Shown here: piece after piece, positions 11,214 through 23,104 of the stretch
How the letters are laid out: every line of letters starts with the position of its first letter
How positions within the stretch are numbered: position 1 is the stretch's first letter
Assembly (NCBI RefSeq): GCF_905220565.1
Contig: NC_059403.1
Span: 2,542,001 to 2,606,000, forward strand
Source: Melitaea cinxia
Lineage: Eukaryota > Arthropoda > Insecta > Lepidoptera > Nymphalidae
Direction of reading: 5' to 3'
Length of the DNA: 64,000 nucleotides
Position numbers and translations under genes: made by a program
Notes under the pieces: model-generated
Told to the model about the DNA's origin: nothing
What the model saw: the letters and a program-made list of their open reading frames with translations, nothing else
Database searches by the model: none

Positions 11214-12011
11214 CGTGGATAAGTATATACTCGTATATGCGTAGGAATTAACTATATATATTAAATAACCGATAACGTAACCTGATAACCAAATTCATAA
11301 ACTTAAATAATTTAAATACCTACTTATGGGTATGTTCCAATTATCTACAAATCGTACACTCATCCAAAAAAATGCAAAGGCTATATGCTTGGACATAAAA
11401 AAACGTAAGAAGGCGAAGAATTAATAGATGTTTCTAGAAATAGTTTATTTTCAGAAAGGAGAGATTAAAAAATTCTGATGTTTTATTTTTATTCGTTATT
11501 TTAATCGTTTTTGGGTTAATTTATTTATTTAACATAATTGCTTAAATTTATACTACTTGATATTTCATACTCATTTTATAATTCTGATCTTAAAATGATT
11601 ATATATTTTATTTTTATTATCAATTTATTTTACGAACCAAATTTTTACATTGGATTTAGCTAATTATATTCACTCGCTCTTAATATTTATTCCAGAACAC
11701 GTTTTACAAATACTGTATTAAAAATAATTATAAATCTTAGAGTATTATGAAATATTTTCATTATTTAAAGTAGACAGTAATGTCAACTCATAAGTCGTGA
11801 CGTAATAGTTCACTTGCCCGGGGCAAGATGCGAAAGTTGTTGAGCCGGTTAGAAACAGTGCGATGCGGTTGCCACTCGTCCTAATGTTTGTCACCTATAC
11901 TTCATTAATGATTTATCGTTAAATAATAATAATTATAACATTAATTGTTATGTTTAATATATAGTTGTAGTATAAGTTAAACAAAACAAAAAGCAATTTT
12001 TCTTTCGTATA
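11214..12011. other. intergenic, nothing seen
   Basis: AT-rich. A GC-richer patch at 11813-11880 contains the near-palindrome CTTGCCCGGGGCAAG. Confidence 0.3.
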
Positions 12012-12355
12012 TTAATGCTTATTACAACGTGAAACAAAAACTTTGTACCCCTTTTTACGAAAATTGCGCGGGTGGAGGTGTATAATATTTCGTATACTTA
12101 TATTTTATATACAAAAGGAGTGAAGAATGCTAATATTTTTTTTAAATTATGTATAAAAATATATTCAAATAATAAATAAAAAGAACATTACACACACTAC
12201 CATGTATTTGACACATACACACGCGCATATTACTCCTTTTTTACTCTTTTGTTGATTGTCAAAGTCTGTAGTCAAATTGAAAAAAATTGAAAAAAAGGTT
12301 CTTTATTTTAATTTTTTTTTAATTAATATTTTTAAATAATATAATCGAATTTTGA
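12012..12355 (-). repeat. family L dispersed repeat, copy 2
   Basis: The reverse complement of 5868-6190, with small indels. The two copies form a 320-bp inverted pair about 5.8 kb apart. Confidence 0.7.
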
Positions 12356-13391
12356 ACACTGGGTGACAACTTGTATGTGGAAATGTAGATAGCTGATAGC
12401 TAATCTACAATTGTTTCACTTTTTCATTTTACACACAAATTTTATCTTCTTCTTTTTAGTGTTAACTAATTGTAAATATCTGAATCAATGTATACATAAA
12501 ATTTTGTTATACAAATTTTATAACTTAACAATATTTTATTTCTATTCGATTATAAAAAATATTTGTCAATTACTATATCGGTTATTGTAATCGGCTCAAG
12601 GTCATAAGACAGAAAAAATCATCAATAATATACGTATAACATCTAGAAGTGATTTTTCACAACCCTACAGACATCACTTGTCGCATCATTACAAGTCGAT
12701 TGGCCACTGTGTCATCGGGGCAAGGCGAATAAAGCGAGTAATCACGGAACAGTTACGGAGAAATGTCACTTGAGTCACTATAGTTCATTTCATAATCACA
12801 ACTATTTATTTATAATAAACTTTAACATTTTGAAGATTTGAAAAACTCGACAATAATTACGTAATAAGTAGGTAAATACATAAATAAATAAATAAATAAT
12901 TATTCAATCGGTGATGAGGATGATTATCTAAGTTTTCTAATATGTTTTTTTTTTCTTTAGAAAAAGTACAGTTTAATTACAAAATAAAGTCCTTATTATT
13001 TCATCGTTAGGTATAATTTTTATATGGTTTTTTAGTTAGTTAACTCAAAAATCGGTAATGGCAATTTCTCGTACGATTTTTTCATCGCACATAATAAAGA
13101 ACTTATAATATAAAAACATTAACAAATAAAGTTGATATTTAAATTATAAAACTTATATGAAAGAACGTAGTCAAGAGCAGAGTGGGGCGGGCACACTTAA
13201 TTTCATTGGGTAACTTATAATGAATGCTGACGTTGTCTTCGTAAGGTCTTCCAATACAAAACAAGAATCATTCACTTTAAAGAGCTGTTACTCTATAGTA
13301 TAACCCCATGATGAAAATTAATGCTTTCGTTATTTATTGCAGTATCAGTCACTAGATTTTCAGGTACGTATCAGTAGGTACTAGATTTTCC
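12356..13391. other. intergenic, nothing seen
   Basis: AT-rich, with a short (AAAT)n run near 12872-12898. No gene. Confidence 0.3.
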
Positions 13392-13482
13392 CTCTTTTTC
13401 ACCTCCCCAGGAGCTCTGCCTACCTTCCTAACCCACCACAGGAATACAACAATGCTTGAGAACAGTAATATAAATAACTGTA
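13392..13482 (-). mobile_element. family D SINE-like fragment
   Basis: CCTCCCCAGGAGCTCTG followed by ACAGGAATACAACAATGCTT is the reverse complement of the middle of family D. Confidence 0.6.
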
Positions 13483-13604
13483 TTTTTTCTTTCCAAGTCA
13501 GACTAATTCAGGTTCAAAGCAAAAATATTTCTTGATGTGTTCTACCTCAACATTATTAATTCCTAACATATCTCAAAACAAAATCAAAAATCACTAGTCA
13601 TTAT

Positions 13605-13745
13605 ATTCTTCAAAAAAGGAGGAAGTTACTCAATTCGACCGTATATATATACATTTTTTTAATGTATGTTCTGGGATAACTTCGTTATTTATAAACCGAT
13701 TTTGATAATTCTTTTTTAATAAAAATTTTAAATTAATTTTGCGAA
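13605..13745 (-). mobile_element. family A fragment
   Basis: TTCAAAAAAGGAGGAAGTT, ACTCAATTCGACCGT and AACCGATTTTGATAATTC match the right end of family A read on the reverse strand. Confidence 0.55.
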
Positions 13746-15204
13746 AATTTTAATATGCTTTATAGAATTTTGCTATACATTCCAATACTTATAACCTACA
13801 AAAGATACGCGCAAAATGCTTTGCGCAGTCGAAAACTTGTAGTAATAATAAACTAACATGTTAAATTATGTATACCTGTTTATTTATTTATTGTAGTGGC
13901 ATTAGGAATTGTCTACGATTCTCGTACAATTGAAAAACTGGTTTTACTCGTCCTTATGTAAATTATATTTTGAATTTTAAAAGATGTTTAAATTAGTGAA
14001 CACAAACTCATGTAGATAGTAGTGTAATAGTGTTGTATAATAGTTTCGATTCGCATAAAAATACGATTTCTAAACAAAAGCAAGAGAAAGCAGCCTGTCG
14101 GGAGAGTTATTAAAATGGTCTAATAATGTAGTAATACCACGGATCCAGAACGGTAGTAGAAAAATTCATCGGGCGATTATTTTCTGACATACCCGCACAT
14201 ATACAATTATAATAACTTTATAAATACTGTTATCTGTTATAGCTATAAATATTTAGTTCTTATTATCTTCTTATATCTTATTATATTATATTAAAATATG
14301 ACCTGACCTACTAATATGTACTGAACAAAGAATATATTCAAATTAAAGCTCTATTCAAAACGTTATTTAATGTGACATAAAAACACCCACATATTTATTT
14401 GTTTATATACCTAATAATTAAATAACACGTAATAAAACCACTCACTTTTCACTAACGAAATTATTGAAGTACCAAGTATCTACTAACCAAAAGTCAAAAC
14501 TCTTTAAATTAATATTTACTTTATATTTAGACAATCATTATCAGATTTTGATCTCTTTTACATTTATTTATTCCTGGGCGGTTTTTATCTTCGTATTAGT
14601 TTATTGTATTGGCATGTCAAGGTGTCACGGAAGTCCGTGATCTTTGAAGCGTAACTAATTGTAAATGTTTATGACCCGCTGCAGCTGTGCTACACTTTCT
14701 TTAAAGATAATAAATATATAGCGAAGAAAACTAATTGATTTGGCTATTGAGCATTGTATGGTGTCAGAAAATAGAATACAATTTTAGATATTGAATCATA
14801 TCGAACTAACATAATAGTTGTTCTGAAAATTTTAAATCAATTGCGGAAGATTTAAAATTTTAAATAAAACAAAATGGTTAAAATATGTAAAAAGTAATGG
14901 TTAAAATATGTAAAAATTTATTTTTATATTTTTAAAGCTACTATAATAATGACTGTATAGGCTGTAATGATGATGTTGATAATGATATATTAATACTAAA
15001 AATGGTAATATTATTTACCTTACAGATTTAGTGAGTACAGGTTTAAATTCGTTATAGAAAAACGGCAAATTTGTAAGCTTTAGGTATAAGCAATTGATTC
15101 TACGTTGTAATAATACATAAAATGTACACGCTGTTTGACTACCAGGTAACTGCGGTCCTTCAAATGGGGAGTTCTGTTGATCACATTCCACGTGAAAAAA
15201 AATC
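13746..15204. other. intergenic, nothing seen
   Basis: AT-rich, no supportable gene or repeat. Confidence 0.3.
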
Positions 15205-15302
15205 CTAGGTAAATCGGTCCACCTAGTCAAAAGTTCTGAGGTAACATACCTACATATAAAATTACAGTCGAATTGAGAACCTTATTTTTTTTAAGTCGGT
15301 TA
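15205..15302 (+). mobile_element. family A right-end fragment
   Basis: AATCGGTCCACCTAGTCAAAAGT and ACAGTCGAATTGAGAACC, ending AAGTCGGTT, the family A right terminus. Confidence 0.65.
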
Positions 15303-15613
15303 AAAAGGAATTTCACGGTCTAGGTTCTGACTGACGACGTTTCAGACTGCTCACGTACCGGATTTTAAATCTTATTACAGAACGTAATGCTATGGTTTCA
15401 TGTACAAAGGCCATGGGCGCACAGGTAATGTTTGGTTTATCTAACGGATTTAATATATGTAATATTGTAAAGAATACCAGACATTATAACTTTGTATATC
15501 TATTCAATAAAACTGAATACGTGTATCGTGTATCTATTTAGATAAAGTGTAGTGAATCTTAAGAATATTTCATACACGCTTACGATTTATAACTAAGTAA
15601 AATTGCGTGTTTG
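15303..15613. other. intergenic, nothing seen
   Basis: No supportable feature. Confidence 0.3.
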
Positions 15614-15785
15614 CGGAGAGCACATTAAGCCGCCTGTCCCGGTTGTTATCATGTACACCTGATAGCGATCGTCACTCATAGTAGGAAATATATACGCCAA
15701 CCCGCATTGGAGCAACGTGGTGGATTAAATTCGGATCCTTCCCCTACACGGGAAAAGAGGCCTATGCCCAGCAGAAAATGACTTC
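15614..15785 (+). mobile_element. family B SINE, 3' half
   Basis: Begins GGAGAGCACATTAAGCCG, contains ACCTGATAGCGATCGTCACT and ends GAGGCCTATGCCCAGCAG. It lacks the tRNA-like head. Confidence 0.65.
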
Positions 15786-15810
15786 AAGAAGGCAATTATT
15801 ATTTAAAGTG

Positions 15811-15875
15811 TTTGTTGTATGTGTAAACTTTTTATTCATCCACATAATTAAAAATTCATTATTTTATACTTGTGG
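15811..15875 (+). repeat. family L fragment
   Basis: GTGTAAACTTTTTATTCATC and the following ATAATTAAAAATTCATT match the middle of family L copy 1 (6040-6090). Confidence 0.45.
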
Positions 15876-16703
15876 TTAATGTCGTGTGTTGTGCTATAAC
15901 CATTTTTTGTCATTCATTAATTTATTAATTAAAATTAAAATGACATCTTTCCTTGGCCTACGTAGAAATGTATCTTTTTACGAGGAATTGTAGTTAATAA
16001 CTAAAATGTCCCTTAACATTATTTGTAAGATTGTTTGAAATGTGTTGTATAATTGTATCCATTTAGTTAGATTTTCAGTTTACTTTTTTAAATTTTAAGA
16101 ACCTATTTTACAATAGATTCAAAACTATAATTACTTAGATTACTTATGTGTTTCCGCAAATAAATCCATGCGATAATCATGCTCGTTTTTATTCTAGGCC
16201 ATTCATAAAAAAGTACCCACGAATATCAGTCAAGGTTACGAGTGAGTGAGTGAATGAGTCAGATAATTTTGTTTAATTGTGAGTAAAAAATGTTTGACTT
16301 TCACTTTCCAACGCTTCATAGCTTGACTTTTAGAACTACACTAGGAACGAACAAACCTAACCTTTTAAAGATTATGAAATGAATATAATGTAATATTTGT
16401 AACACAGTCGTGAACAATGTTACATATGGGTAAATATTGCTTATATTATAAAATACGCAATATCGTGATTGTTTAAGTCTTCCCACTATGTCTTCGCGTC
16501 TATATAAAACCTGTGAAATAGTTATTTTTTAAATATATATTTTTTTTAAATACATAAAATGATTAAATACATCGTTTTAAAAAATATTTTTTTATAACAA
16601 AATTGAAGATGATTAAAAATAAATTGATTAAAGAAATCGTTCGGTAATATATTTTAAACAATTTAAACAAATAGATTAAAAAGTTATTTATAAACATTTT
16701 TGA
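15876..16703. other. intergenic, nothing seen
   Basis: AT-rich, no supportable feature. Confidence 0.3.
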
Positions 16704-16814
16704 ATATCATATCAAAAATTGACCGCTCCAGCGGGGATCGAATCCGCGTCTCCGGCTGACCGTGTCGGCGCTTATGCAACGATGTACCCGCTAGATCGAA
16801 ATTTTTGATATGAT
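16704..16814 (-). mobile_element. tRNA-like sequence inside a TIR element (family H, copy 1)
   Basis: ATATCATATCAAAAATT at the left and AATTTTTGATATGAT at the right form an inverted repeat. Between them the reverse strand carries a tRNA-like body: GGATTCGATCCCCGCTGGAG contains a B box with one change from consensus, and the region near CATAAGCGCCGACACGG matches the A-box side. The element is about 111 bp. It is a MITE-sized cassette with an internal RNA polymerase III promoter-like core. Confidence 0.65.
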
Positions 16815-18090
16815 GATTTTTATATTCGGTTTAAGCGAACCGTGGCGCCGTCTATAGTGAGTTCTTTACAGAAACCCGTAACTATTCAAAGTTTCATATT
16901 ACAATGAAAATCTTTGACAGGAGACGACACCATGCTATTTTTAATATGTGCGATTTTTATTTTTGTGTTACTCTCACATTAGGAATTCTAAACAGTTATT
17001 TATTATAAAAATTTATTATAATTTATAAAAATTGAGTTATTTATAAATAACTCTTAAATAGTAGCGTTTAACAGATACAGGGGAGGTAGGTCGACAAACC
17101 GACAGCGATATTTGCCACGTCTCGATGAATCAATTGTCTCGAAATGAACCCGTGTCCGGACTGACAAATAGCTGCTACACGGGACTGATTTATATGGGAG
17201 ACTGTTCCCATTCTGTTCATTCATACAAATATAATTTCATTTGTCACATTAATCTATAACTTTTTAAGCCGACTATGGCAAAACCAAAAAGAGTGTTATA
17301 ATTTTAGTTGCCTATGTATGAATGCTCACCCTTCCTCATATCCAAACGACTTGTCATATTTAGATAAATGAGGTCATTAGAAATGTCTTAATTGTCTGCG
17401 GGTTATAGGCTATTTGGTGTCATATTATATTAAATGTATCTCCCAAACGACTTGTCATATTACTCGTATTAAGTGACGTACCTACTATCTTTTTTTGTCG
17501 TAGTCGGGTTTTAGTTTTTAGCTTTTTTATTGTTCTTTTTTGTAATTTCTTGTAAATCGCCCTTTCTTTTTTCGTGATCTTTTGCAATATCGACTACTGT
17601 TGTAATGCGTTTTAATGTTTCAGTAGTTATAGGTTTTATCAATTACAAACAAATAAATTAATAAATATTTTACCTTTATACTTCTATTAGGTAAAACCGT
17701 ATTCTTAATCGGTAATCAAAAAACTAACGAAAACAAAAACACAAGTTAATTCATCAAAACCATATATAGAACGATTTTTTTTTTCTGTTTCAGGGTTAAA
17801 ACGAAGGTATTCCACAGAAGTCGGCACTGGAGGCGTGAATTTTGTAATAAGTAGTAATACGAGTATAAGTGTCAATTACGAGTTTTGTATGAGATAATTC
17901 GGAATTAAATGTTTTATTTTTCCTCACTTAAGCATTTTTAATATAAAATTAAAACATTGGAAAGATTATGCTGTAATAATAAATATAAATACGTTTTCTT
18001 CAAGTACCAACGAATATTTAAATGTAATTAGAATTGCTAATCCTCGTCCATTGTGATACTTTTTTGTTCTATAAAGTTCTCTTTTATAGT
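16815..18090. other. intergenic, no gene supported
   Basis: The 19-base string CCAAACGACTTGTCATATT occurs twice (about 17341 and 17442). A pyrimidine-rich acceptor (TTTTTTTCTGTTTCAG, ending about 17792) is followed by 19 open codons ending HRSRHWRREFCNK. This could be a tiny terminal exon but is unsupported. A GC-richer block near 17080-17210 is not recognised. Confidence 0.25.
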
Positions 18091-18235
18091 GACCCTGCTT
18101 TTTACTTCGGGGGCTGGTTCGATTCCCGCCTGAGTCTGTCAGTCTATATCAGTCGATTGTAACGTATTACACAAGCATTCACACACTGTCGTCTGTTCCT
18201 ATACGCAACCATAGGAACAGCCGACTGTGTGTATG
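18091..18235 (+). mobile_element. family G SINE-like element, copy 1
   Basis: TAGTGACCCTGCTTTTTACT, then a B box in GGCTGGTTCGATTCCCGCC, and the end ACTGTCGTCTGTTCCTAT..ATAGGAACAGCCGACTG, which is itself a small hairpin. The A-box end is degraded. Confidence 0.6.
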
Positions 18236-19249
18236 TTAAAGATATATAGATTTTATTATTTATTATAAAGTTTTAATTTCTCGCAGTAGCAATTAAATAA
18301 GCTTACAGCCTTACACATATCAAGGTTACTTTAGCCCGTTGGCACTGTGATCGAGCAAGCGCATACAATATACATGTATGTATTTTTGTCTTACTTAAAA
18401 AATAAAATATGACGCACGCACACAAATCTCATTTATTAATATTATAATGCACACGTGTCTGCAATTTACTGTATATAAATATTTTACACATTTATTTCTT
18501 TTGTAACGAGTTCTGAGAACGATTTCGGAGAAAAGGTTAAGGAATAAATCTTAGTAAGTTATTGGTTTAAGTTGTACCTAACAACCTATGTATGTTTTTT
18601 GTTAGTCAGTAATATAAAAATGAAAATAAGAGTTTATAAAATTGTAATATCATTTAATTTATACACTTAAATAACAAATTTAATTTTGTATTTAATATTC
18701 GGGGAAAACCATTCAAAATAATACCTCCGACTAATTACATTAATTAAATGAAAGCTGATTACTACAAATTCGTAGTTCAAAGGAAAGGAGTCTAATAATG
18801 TGCCTATTTTGAGATTTTCAAGGAAGTAGGAGTTTGGGTATATAGGTACTGTGATCAGACGCTAATTACGCATTGATATCATTGTTTCCGGTTAAAAATT
18901 AAATAATCGACATACAATCAAAAAGTATATGTGTAGTGTAAAAATCTTTTGTGATTCGACGACCTGAATCCGAATTTGGAGTCTGTTTGGTCCCTACACC
19001 CCTTAATTTTGAGTAGATTCCAAAAAAACCCGACAAAAGTGGCAAAAAGCGCAAAAAATTGAATTTTTTGTGGTAGTTAATGGATTTAAAATTAAAATTA
19101 AAATATGGAAAATAAATTTTAAATTGATTTAGAAAATTCTTTGAAACGTAGTCAAAATTTGTATTCCACTACCAGACAAATATTTTTGATTTTAGCTAAA
19201 ATTAATATCACATCTTTATTACATTAGAAGTTGAAACAATAAAAAATAT
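18236..19249. other. intergenic, nothing seen
   Basis: TAGCCCGTTGGCACTGTGAT at about 18332 resembles a family G head. The remainder is unassigned. Confidence 0.3.
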
Positions 19250-19291
19250 ACAGACGAATTGAGAACCTCCTCCTTTTGTGGAAGTCGGTTA
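19250..19291 (+). mobile_element. family A right-end fragment
   Basis: CAGACGAATTGAGAACCTCC, ending GGAAGTCGGTT. Confidence 0.65.
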
Positions 19292-19544
19292 ATATTTTTT
19301 ACCTATTATCGTTTACATTATGACTTGGTTTACTTTAAGCTATTCATGCGCTTAAATCCTATACCGTTTTTCTATACATTTAAGTTGTTAGCGTTACTTT
19401 GCTATTGTGTAGCTCATAAATACAAGGCTTTTGTCATAAAGTTTAAAAGATTCCGAAGATATCATTTTAATTTTCCACGATCGTGAGAGTTTTTACTATA
19501 TTATTATAGTATTATTGCATTTATATTATTATATTTTAATAAGC

Positions 19545-19735
19545 TACTAGCTGTACCCTCTACGCGTTAGTACGCTTTTTTAATTTCTTATTTTTTTGGT
19601 CGCACCAACTCAGAAACCTTCGTGGGCTCATGCACAACACTTTGCTAAAGATCGTGACATGATTAAATGTGTAGTTTACGATTCTAGAAAGGACATACAG
19701 ACAAACATTCATATTTATATATATAGACAAAGGGA
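19545..19735 (+). repeat. CTAGCTGTGCCC-type repeat, diverged
   Basis: CTACTAGCTGTACCCTCTAC is a decayed form of the CTAGCTGTGCCCGCG signature at 20157. The downstream ACCTTCGTGGGCTCATGCAC and CATACAGACAAACATTCATA are typical of this family. Confidence 0.45.
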
Positions 19736-19870
19736 ACACAAAATTTTATTTAAATTATGTAGTGTCCTTCATTTGTAATATAATTGTATATTTCTCTTTT
19801 TAATTGGGTTATTAGTCGCATGGGATTTAAAAAATATTGTTATGTAAAAATTAAAATATTACTTTATTTA

Positions 19871-19966
19871 AATGTATAATTGTGTTTGCTCGCAAACGAA
19901 AAAAAAACCGACTTCAATTACATCGAAAAGTAATACAACGTAGATCGACGAAAAAATAGTAATACT
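19871..19966 (+). mobile_element. family A left-end fragment
   Basis: Carries the cap GTTTGCTCGCAAAC, an A-run, AACCGACTTCAATTACATCG and ACAACGTAGATCGACGAAAA, then stops. An unrelated segment follows, whose reverse strand is open for 65 codons (19914-20111, RRRDFYEISAYNHVANN) and might be an old transposon coding scrap. Confidence 0.6.
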
Positions 19967-20154
19967 TTGTTCGTATTCCATATAACGCGACATTATAAAA
20001 TTGTAGAATTATATAATGTTCTACTGTTATTTCTAACATGTTGTTAGCGACATGATTGTAGGCAGAAATTTCATAAAAATCCCGTCGTCGATTCGCGCGA
20101 AGCGCTGACATCGCTTATTACGGCGGGTTTTTTAGTTGAAGCGGATTTATATTG

Positions 20155-20705
20155 AACTAGCTGTGCCCGCGGCTTCGCTCGCGTTGAAATCAGTGTGTCA
20201 CAAAGTTTTCCTGGTAAACTTTCGGGGAAACTATCATCAAAATCGGCTTAGCCGTTCCGTAAAACTTCCTCTTGAAGCCCTCTCTTCATTGGTGAAACAG
20301 CATGAAAATCCGTTCAGTAGATTTTGAGGGAATCGATCACATACACTTTTGGGGACTTTGTTTTATAATACACTAACTGTTACCCGCGACTACGTTCGCA
20401 TGGTTATGAAGATATGTATTACTTTTAAGATGTTAAACGCAATTATTTTTTTAAATAACCTATCAGGCGAACTTATAGCTGCTGTATGTTTCATACAAAC
20501 TATCAACTCCAATTAAACTCCCTTAGCGGTGGAATATCGCAAAATCCGTTCTTAACGGACATCTACTAACTATAATCTACCTCCCTGCTAAATTTCATCT
20601 TTGTCCATTTTGGATGGATGGACCATCCAGCGGTTTTTGAGTTCTTGTAAATGAATGAGGCGAGTGACCTTTCTCATTTATATATAAATATAGATTACGA
20701 TGCAT
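20155..20705 (+). repeat. CTAGCTGTGCCCGCG-type repeats, two in tandem
   Basis: The first unit starts CTAGCTGTGCCCGCGGCTTC at 20157. A related, more diverged unit starts near 20382 (CTGTTACCCGCGACTACGTT) and ends GAGTGACCTTTCTCATTTAT ATAAATATAGATT. This is a common insect interspersed repeat. Its autonomous parent cannot be told from this copy. Confidence 0.55.
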
Positions 20706-20724
20706 TATTTGGATATCTTCTCAC

Positions 20725-21535
20725 CATCTATAGAGCATACATTTTAAATTTCAAGTCTCTTACCTTAATAACATAGGACTTTCATACAAACTTCCAACCC
20801 CCGTTTTATCTCCTTAAGGGTCGAATTTCGTAAAATCCGTTCTCAACGGATGTTTACATCCTATAAGGAACCTATTTGCAAAATATTAAGTTTCTAGCTG
20901 TTATAGTTTCGGAGATTTCGTGATGAGTGAGTCAACCTACCATACCCCGTTTTAACCCCAAAAGCGAGTTGATTTCTAAATATACACTATCTGAACACTT
21001 TCTTACCATCTATAGAGCATACATGTTAAATTTCAAGTCTCTTACTTCAAAAATATAGAACTTTCATACAAACTTCCAACCCCAGTTTAACCCCCTTAAG
21101 GGTTGAATATCGTAAAATCCGTTCTTAGCGGATGTCTACGCCTTATAAGGAGCCTTCCTGTCAAATTTTAAGTTTTTAGGTGTTATAGTTTCGGAAATTT
21201 CGTGATGAGTGAGTCAACCTACCATCCCCCGTTTTAACCCCAAAAGGGAGTTGATTTCGAAAGATACATTATTGTAACACCTTTTCATCATCTATAGAGC
21301 ATAAATTTTAAATTTCAAGTCTCTTACTTCAAAAATATAGAACTTTCATACAAACTTGCAACCCCCGTTTTACCCCCTTAGGGGTCGAGTTTCGTAAAAT
21401 CCGTTCTTAGCGGATGTCTACGTCCTATAAGGAGCCTACCTGCCAAATTTCAAGTTTGTAGGTGTTATAGTTGCGGAGATTTCGTGATGAGTGAGTGACC
21501 TTTCGCTTTTATATATATTATTATAGATAGATTAC
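20725..21535 (+). repeat. 282-bp tandem repeat, about three units
   Basis: CATCTATAGAGCATA recurs at 20725, 21007 and 21289, giving a 282-bp period. Each unit also has CTTTCATACAAACTT, a CCCCGTTTTA/CCCCTTAGGGG box, GTAAAATCCGTTCT and TTTCGTGATGAGTGAGT. The last unit ends GAGTGACCTTTCGCTTTTAT ATATAT, the same tail as the repeat just upstream, so the array probably grew inside that element. Confidence 0.75.
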
Positions 21536-21841
21536 GGTTTATGTCTTTTTTATTAAAAATATGTAATGTTCATGTTTTCACACAGCTCCGATGCACGACT
21601 GGAGTTTACCCCTTTAGATCAACTGTCTAAATAGGCACAAAAAGGCTTACTAGTCTAAGAAATATATTATTACTATATCAAATTGTAAATAAATGAATCC
21701 AATAACGCCATCTATCGGAACCTAATTGCGTTATTAGAAAACGTCTGAACGCCATCTCTAACAAGGTCATTCGTTCAGCAGATTTTACTGTTCAATTTTT
21801 TCATTCCGGGGCCTTAAATGAAAATCGATTCTTAAGGAGAA
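21536..21841. other. intergenic, nothing seen
   Basis: Contains AACGCCATCTATCGGAACC, a motif often seen in insect repeat remnants. No gene. Confidence 0.3.
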
Positions 21842-23104
21842 AACTCCAAAAGCAGTCAAGTAAATACGCTATCAGATATAGCTCAAAAAGTTCGAGTCAA
21901 ATCTCAATTATATTTAAATGGGACCACATGACAAGCACCACCTATCGATTAAAAAAAGAATCATCGATATCGGTTCACCCAGTAAAATAGTAATGAGGTT
22001 AATATAACGTTGGTCGACGTAAAATAGCCAAGTAAATACCCAGTATTAGCGATAACTCAAAAATTAAAAGCTCAAATATATTTATAACGAATAAACTGCT
22101 ACTCTCTACTCTAGTGGAATATTGTAATTTGATCGATAGTGAACGAAGTAATTTCATTAAATTTTGATAGATGGCGTTGTGGCAAAGTATTGAACATGAC
22201 CACAGTCGTCTTAACATCGTCATGTAAATACCTACGTGTCATCAAAGATTACTCAAAAATTGCTCATTATATCTCAATCATATTTAAAACGGACGACATG
22301 ACAAGTATTAGCTTTTAATTTATACAAAAAAGATCAAAATCAGTGTACCCAGTAAAAAGATATAACGTATAATACAACGTAGGGTGACGAAAAAACCGTC
22401 AAGTAAATACGCAATATTAGATATAACTCACAAATTACTAATCAAATCTCAATTAAATTTGAATGGGACCATGTGACGAATAGTAGCTTTTAATTTATAT
22501 AAGAAACGTCAAAATCGGTGCACCCAGTAAAAAGTTATGAGGTATAATACAACGTAAGGTGACGAAAATATTGTCAAGTAAATACGCGTTATCAAAGATT
22601 AATCAAAAAGTAGTTATCAGATCTCGATAAGATTTATATGTGACCACATGATAAACATCAGTTTTCGATTAAAGTAAAAATTATCAAAATCGATACACCC
22701 AGTAAAAAGTTATTGCGGATTTTCAAGAGTTTCCCTCGATTTCTCTGGGATCCCATCATCAGATCCTGGTTTCCTTATCATGGTACCAAACTAGGGATAT
22801 CCCCTTTCTAACAAAAAAAGAATTATCAAAATCGGTACACCCAGTAGAAAGTTATGTGGTATAATACAACGTAGGTCGACGAAAAAAGCGTCAAGTAAAA
22901 ACGCATTATTAGATATAATTCGAAAAGCAGTTGTTAGATCTCAAATAAATTTAAATGGGACCAATTGGCACACACCACCTTTCGATTAAAACAAAATTTG
23001 TCGAAATCGGTCTACCTGGTCAAAAGTTCTGATGTAACATACATAAAAAAAAAAAAAAAAAATACAGTCGAATTGAGAACCTCCTCCTTTTTTGGAAGTC
23101 GGTT
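21842..23104 (+). mobile_element. family A element expanded into a tandem array
   Basis: Ends with the family A terminus GAAGTCGGTT at about 23095-23104. The box GTCAAGTAAATACGC or a close variant recurs near 21854, 22028, 22219, 22398, 22573 and 22890, so at least six internal units of roughly 175 bp are present against two in the complete copies. The left terminus is not preserved. A foreign block near 22080-22210 interrupts the array. Confidence 0.7.

Noticed and set aside
10964..11251. 95-codon ORF (similar one at 45441-45686)
   Set aside because: It is family B SINE sequence read on the antisense strand.
17777..17853. 19-codon terminal exon after a strong acceptor
   Set aside because: Too short to support without a matching upstream exon.
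20041..20130. Bacterial or contaminating DNA at GC-richer blocks
   Set aside because: The flanks are continuous with lepidopteran repeats, and there are no bacterial gene features.
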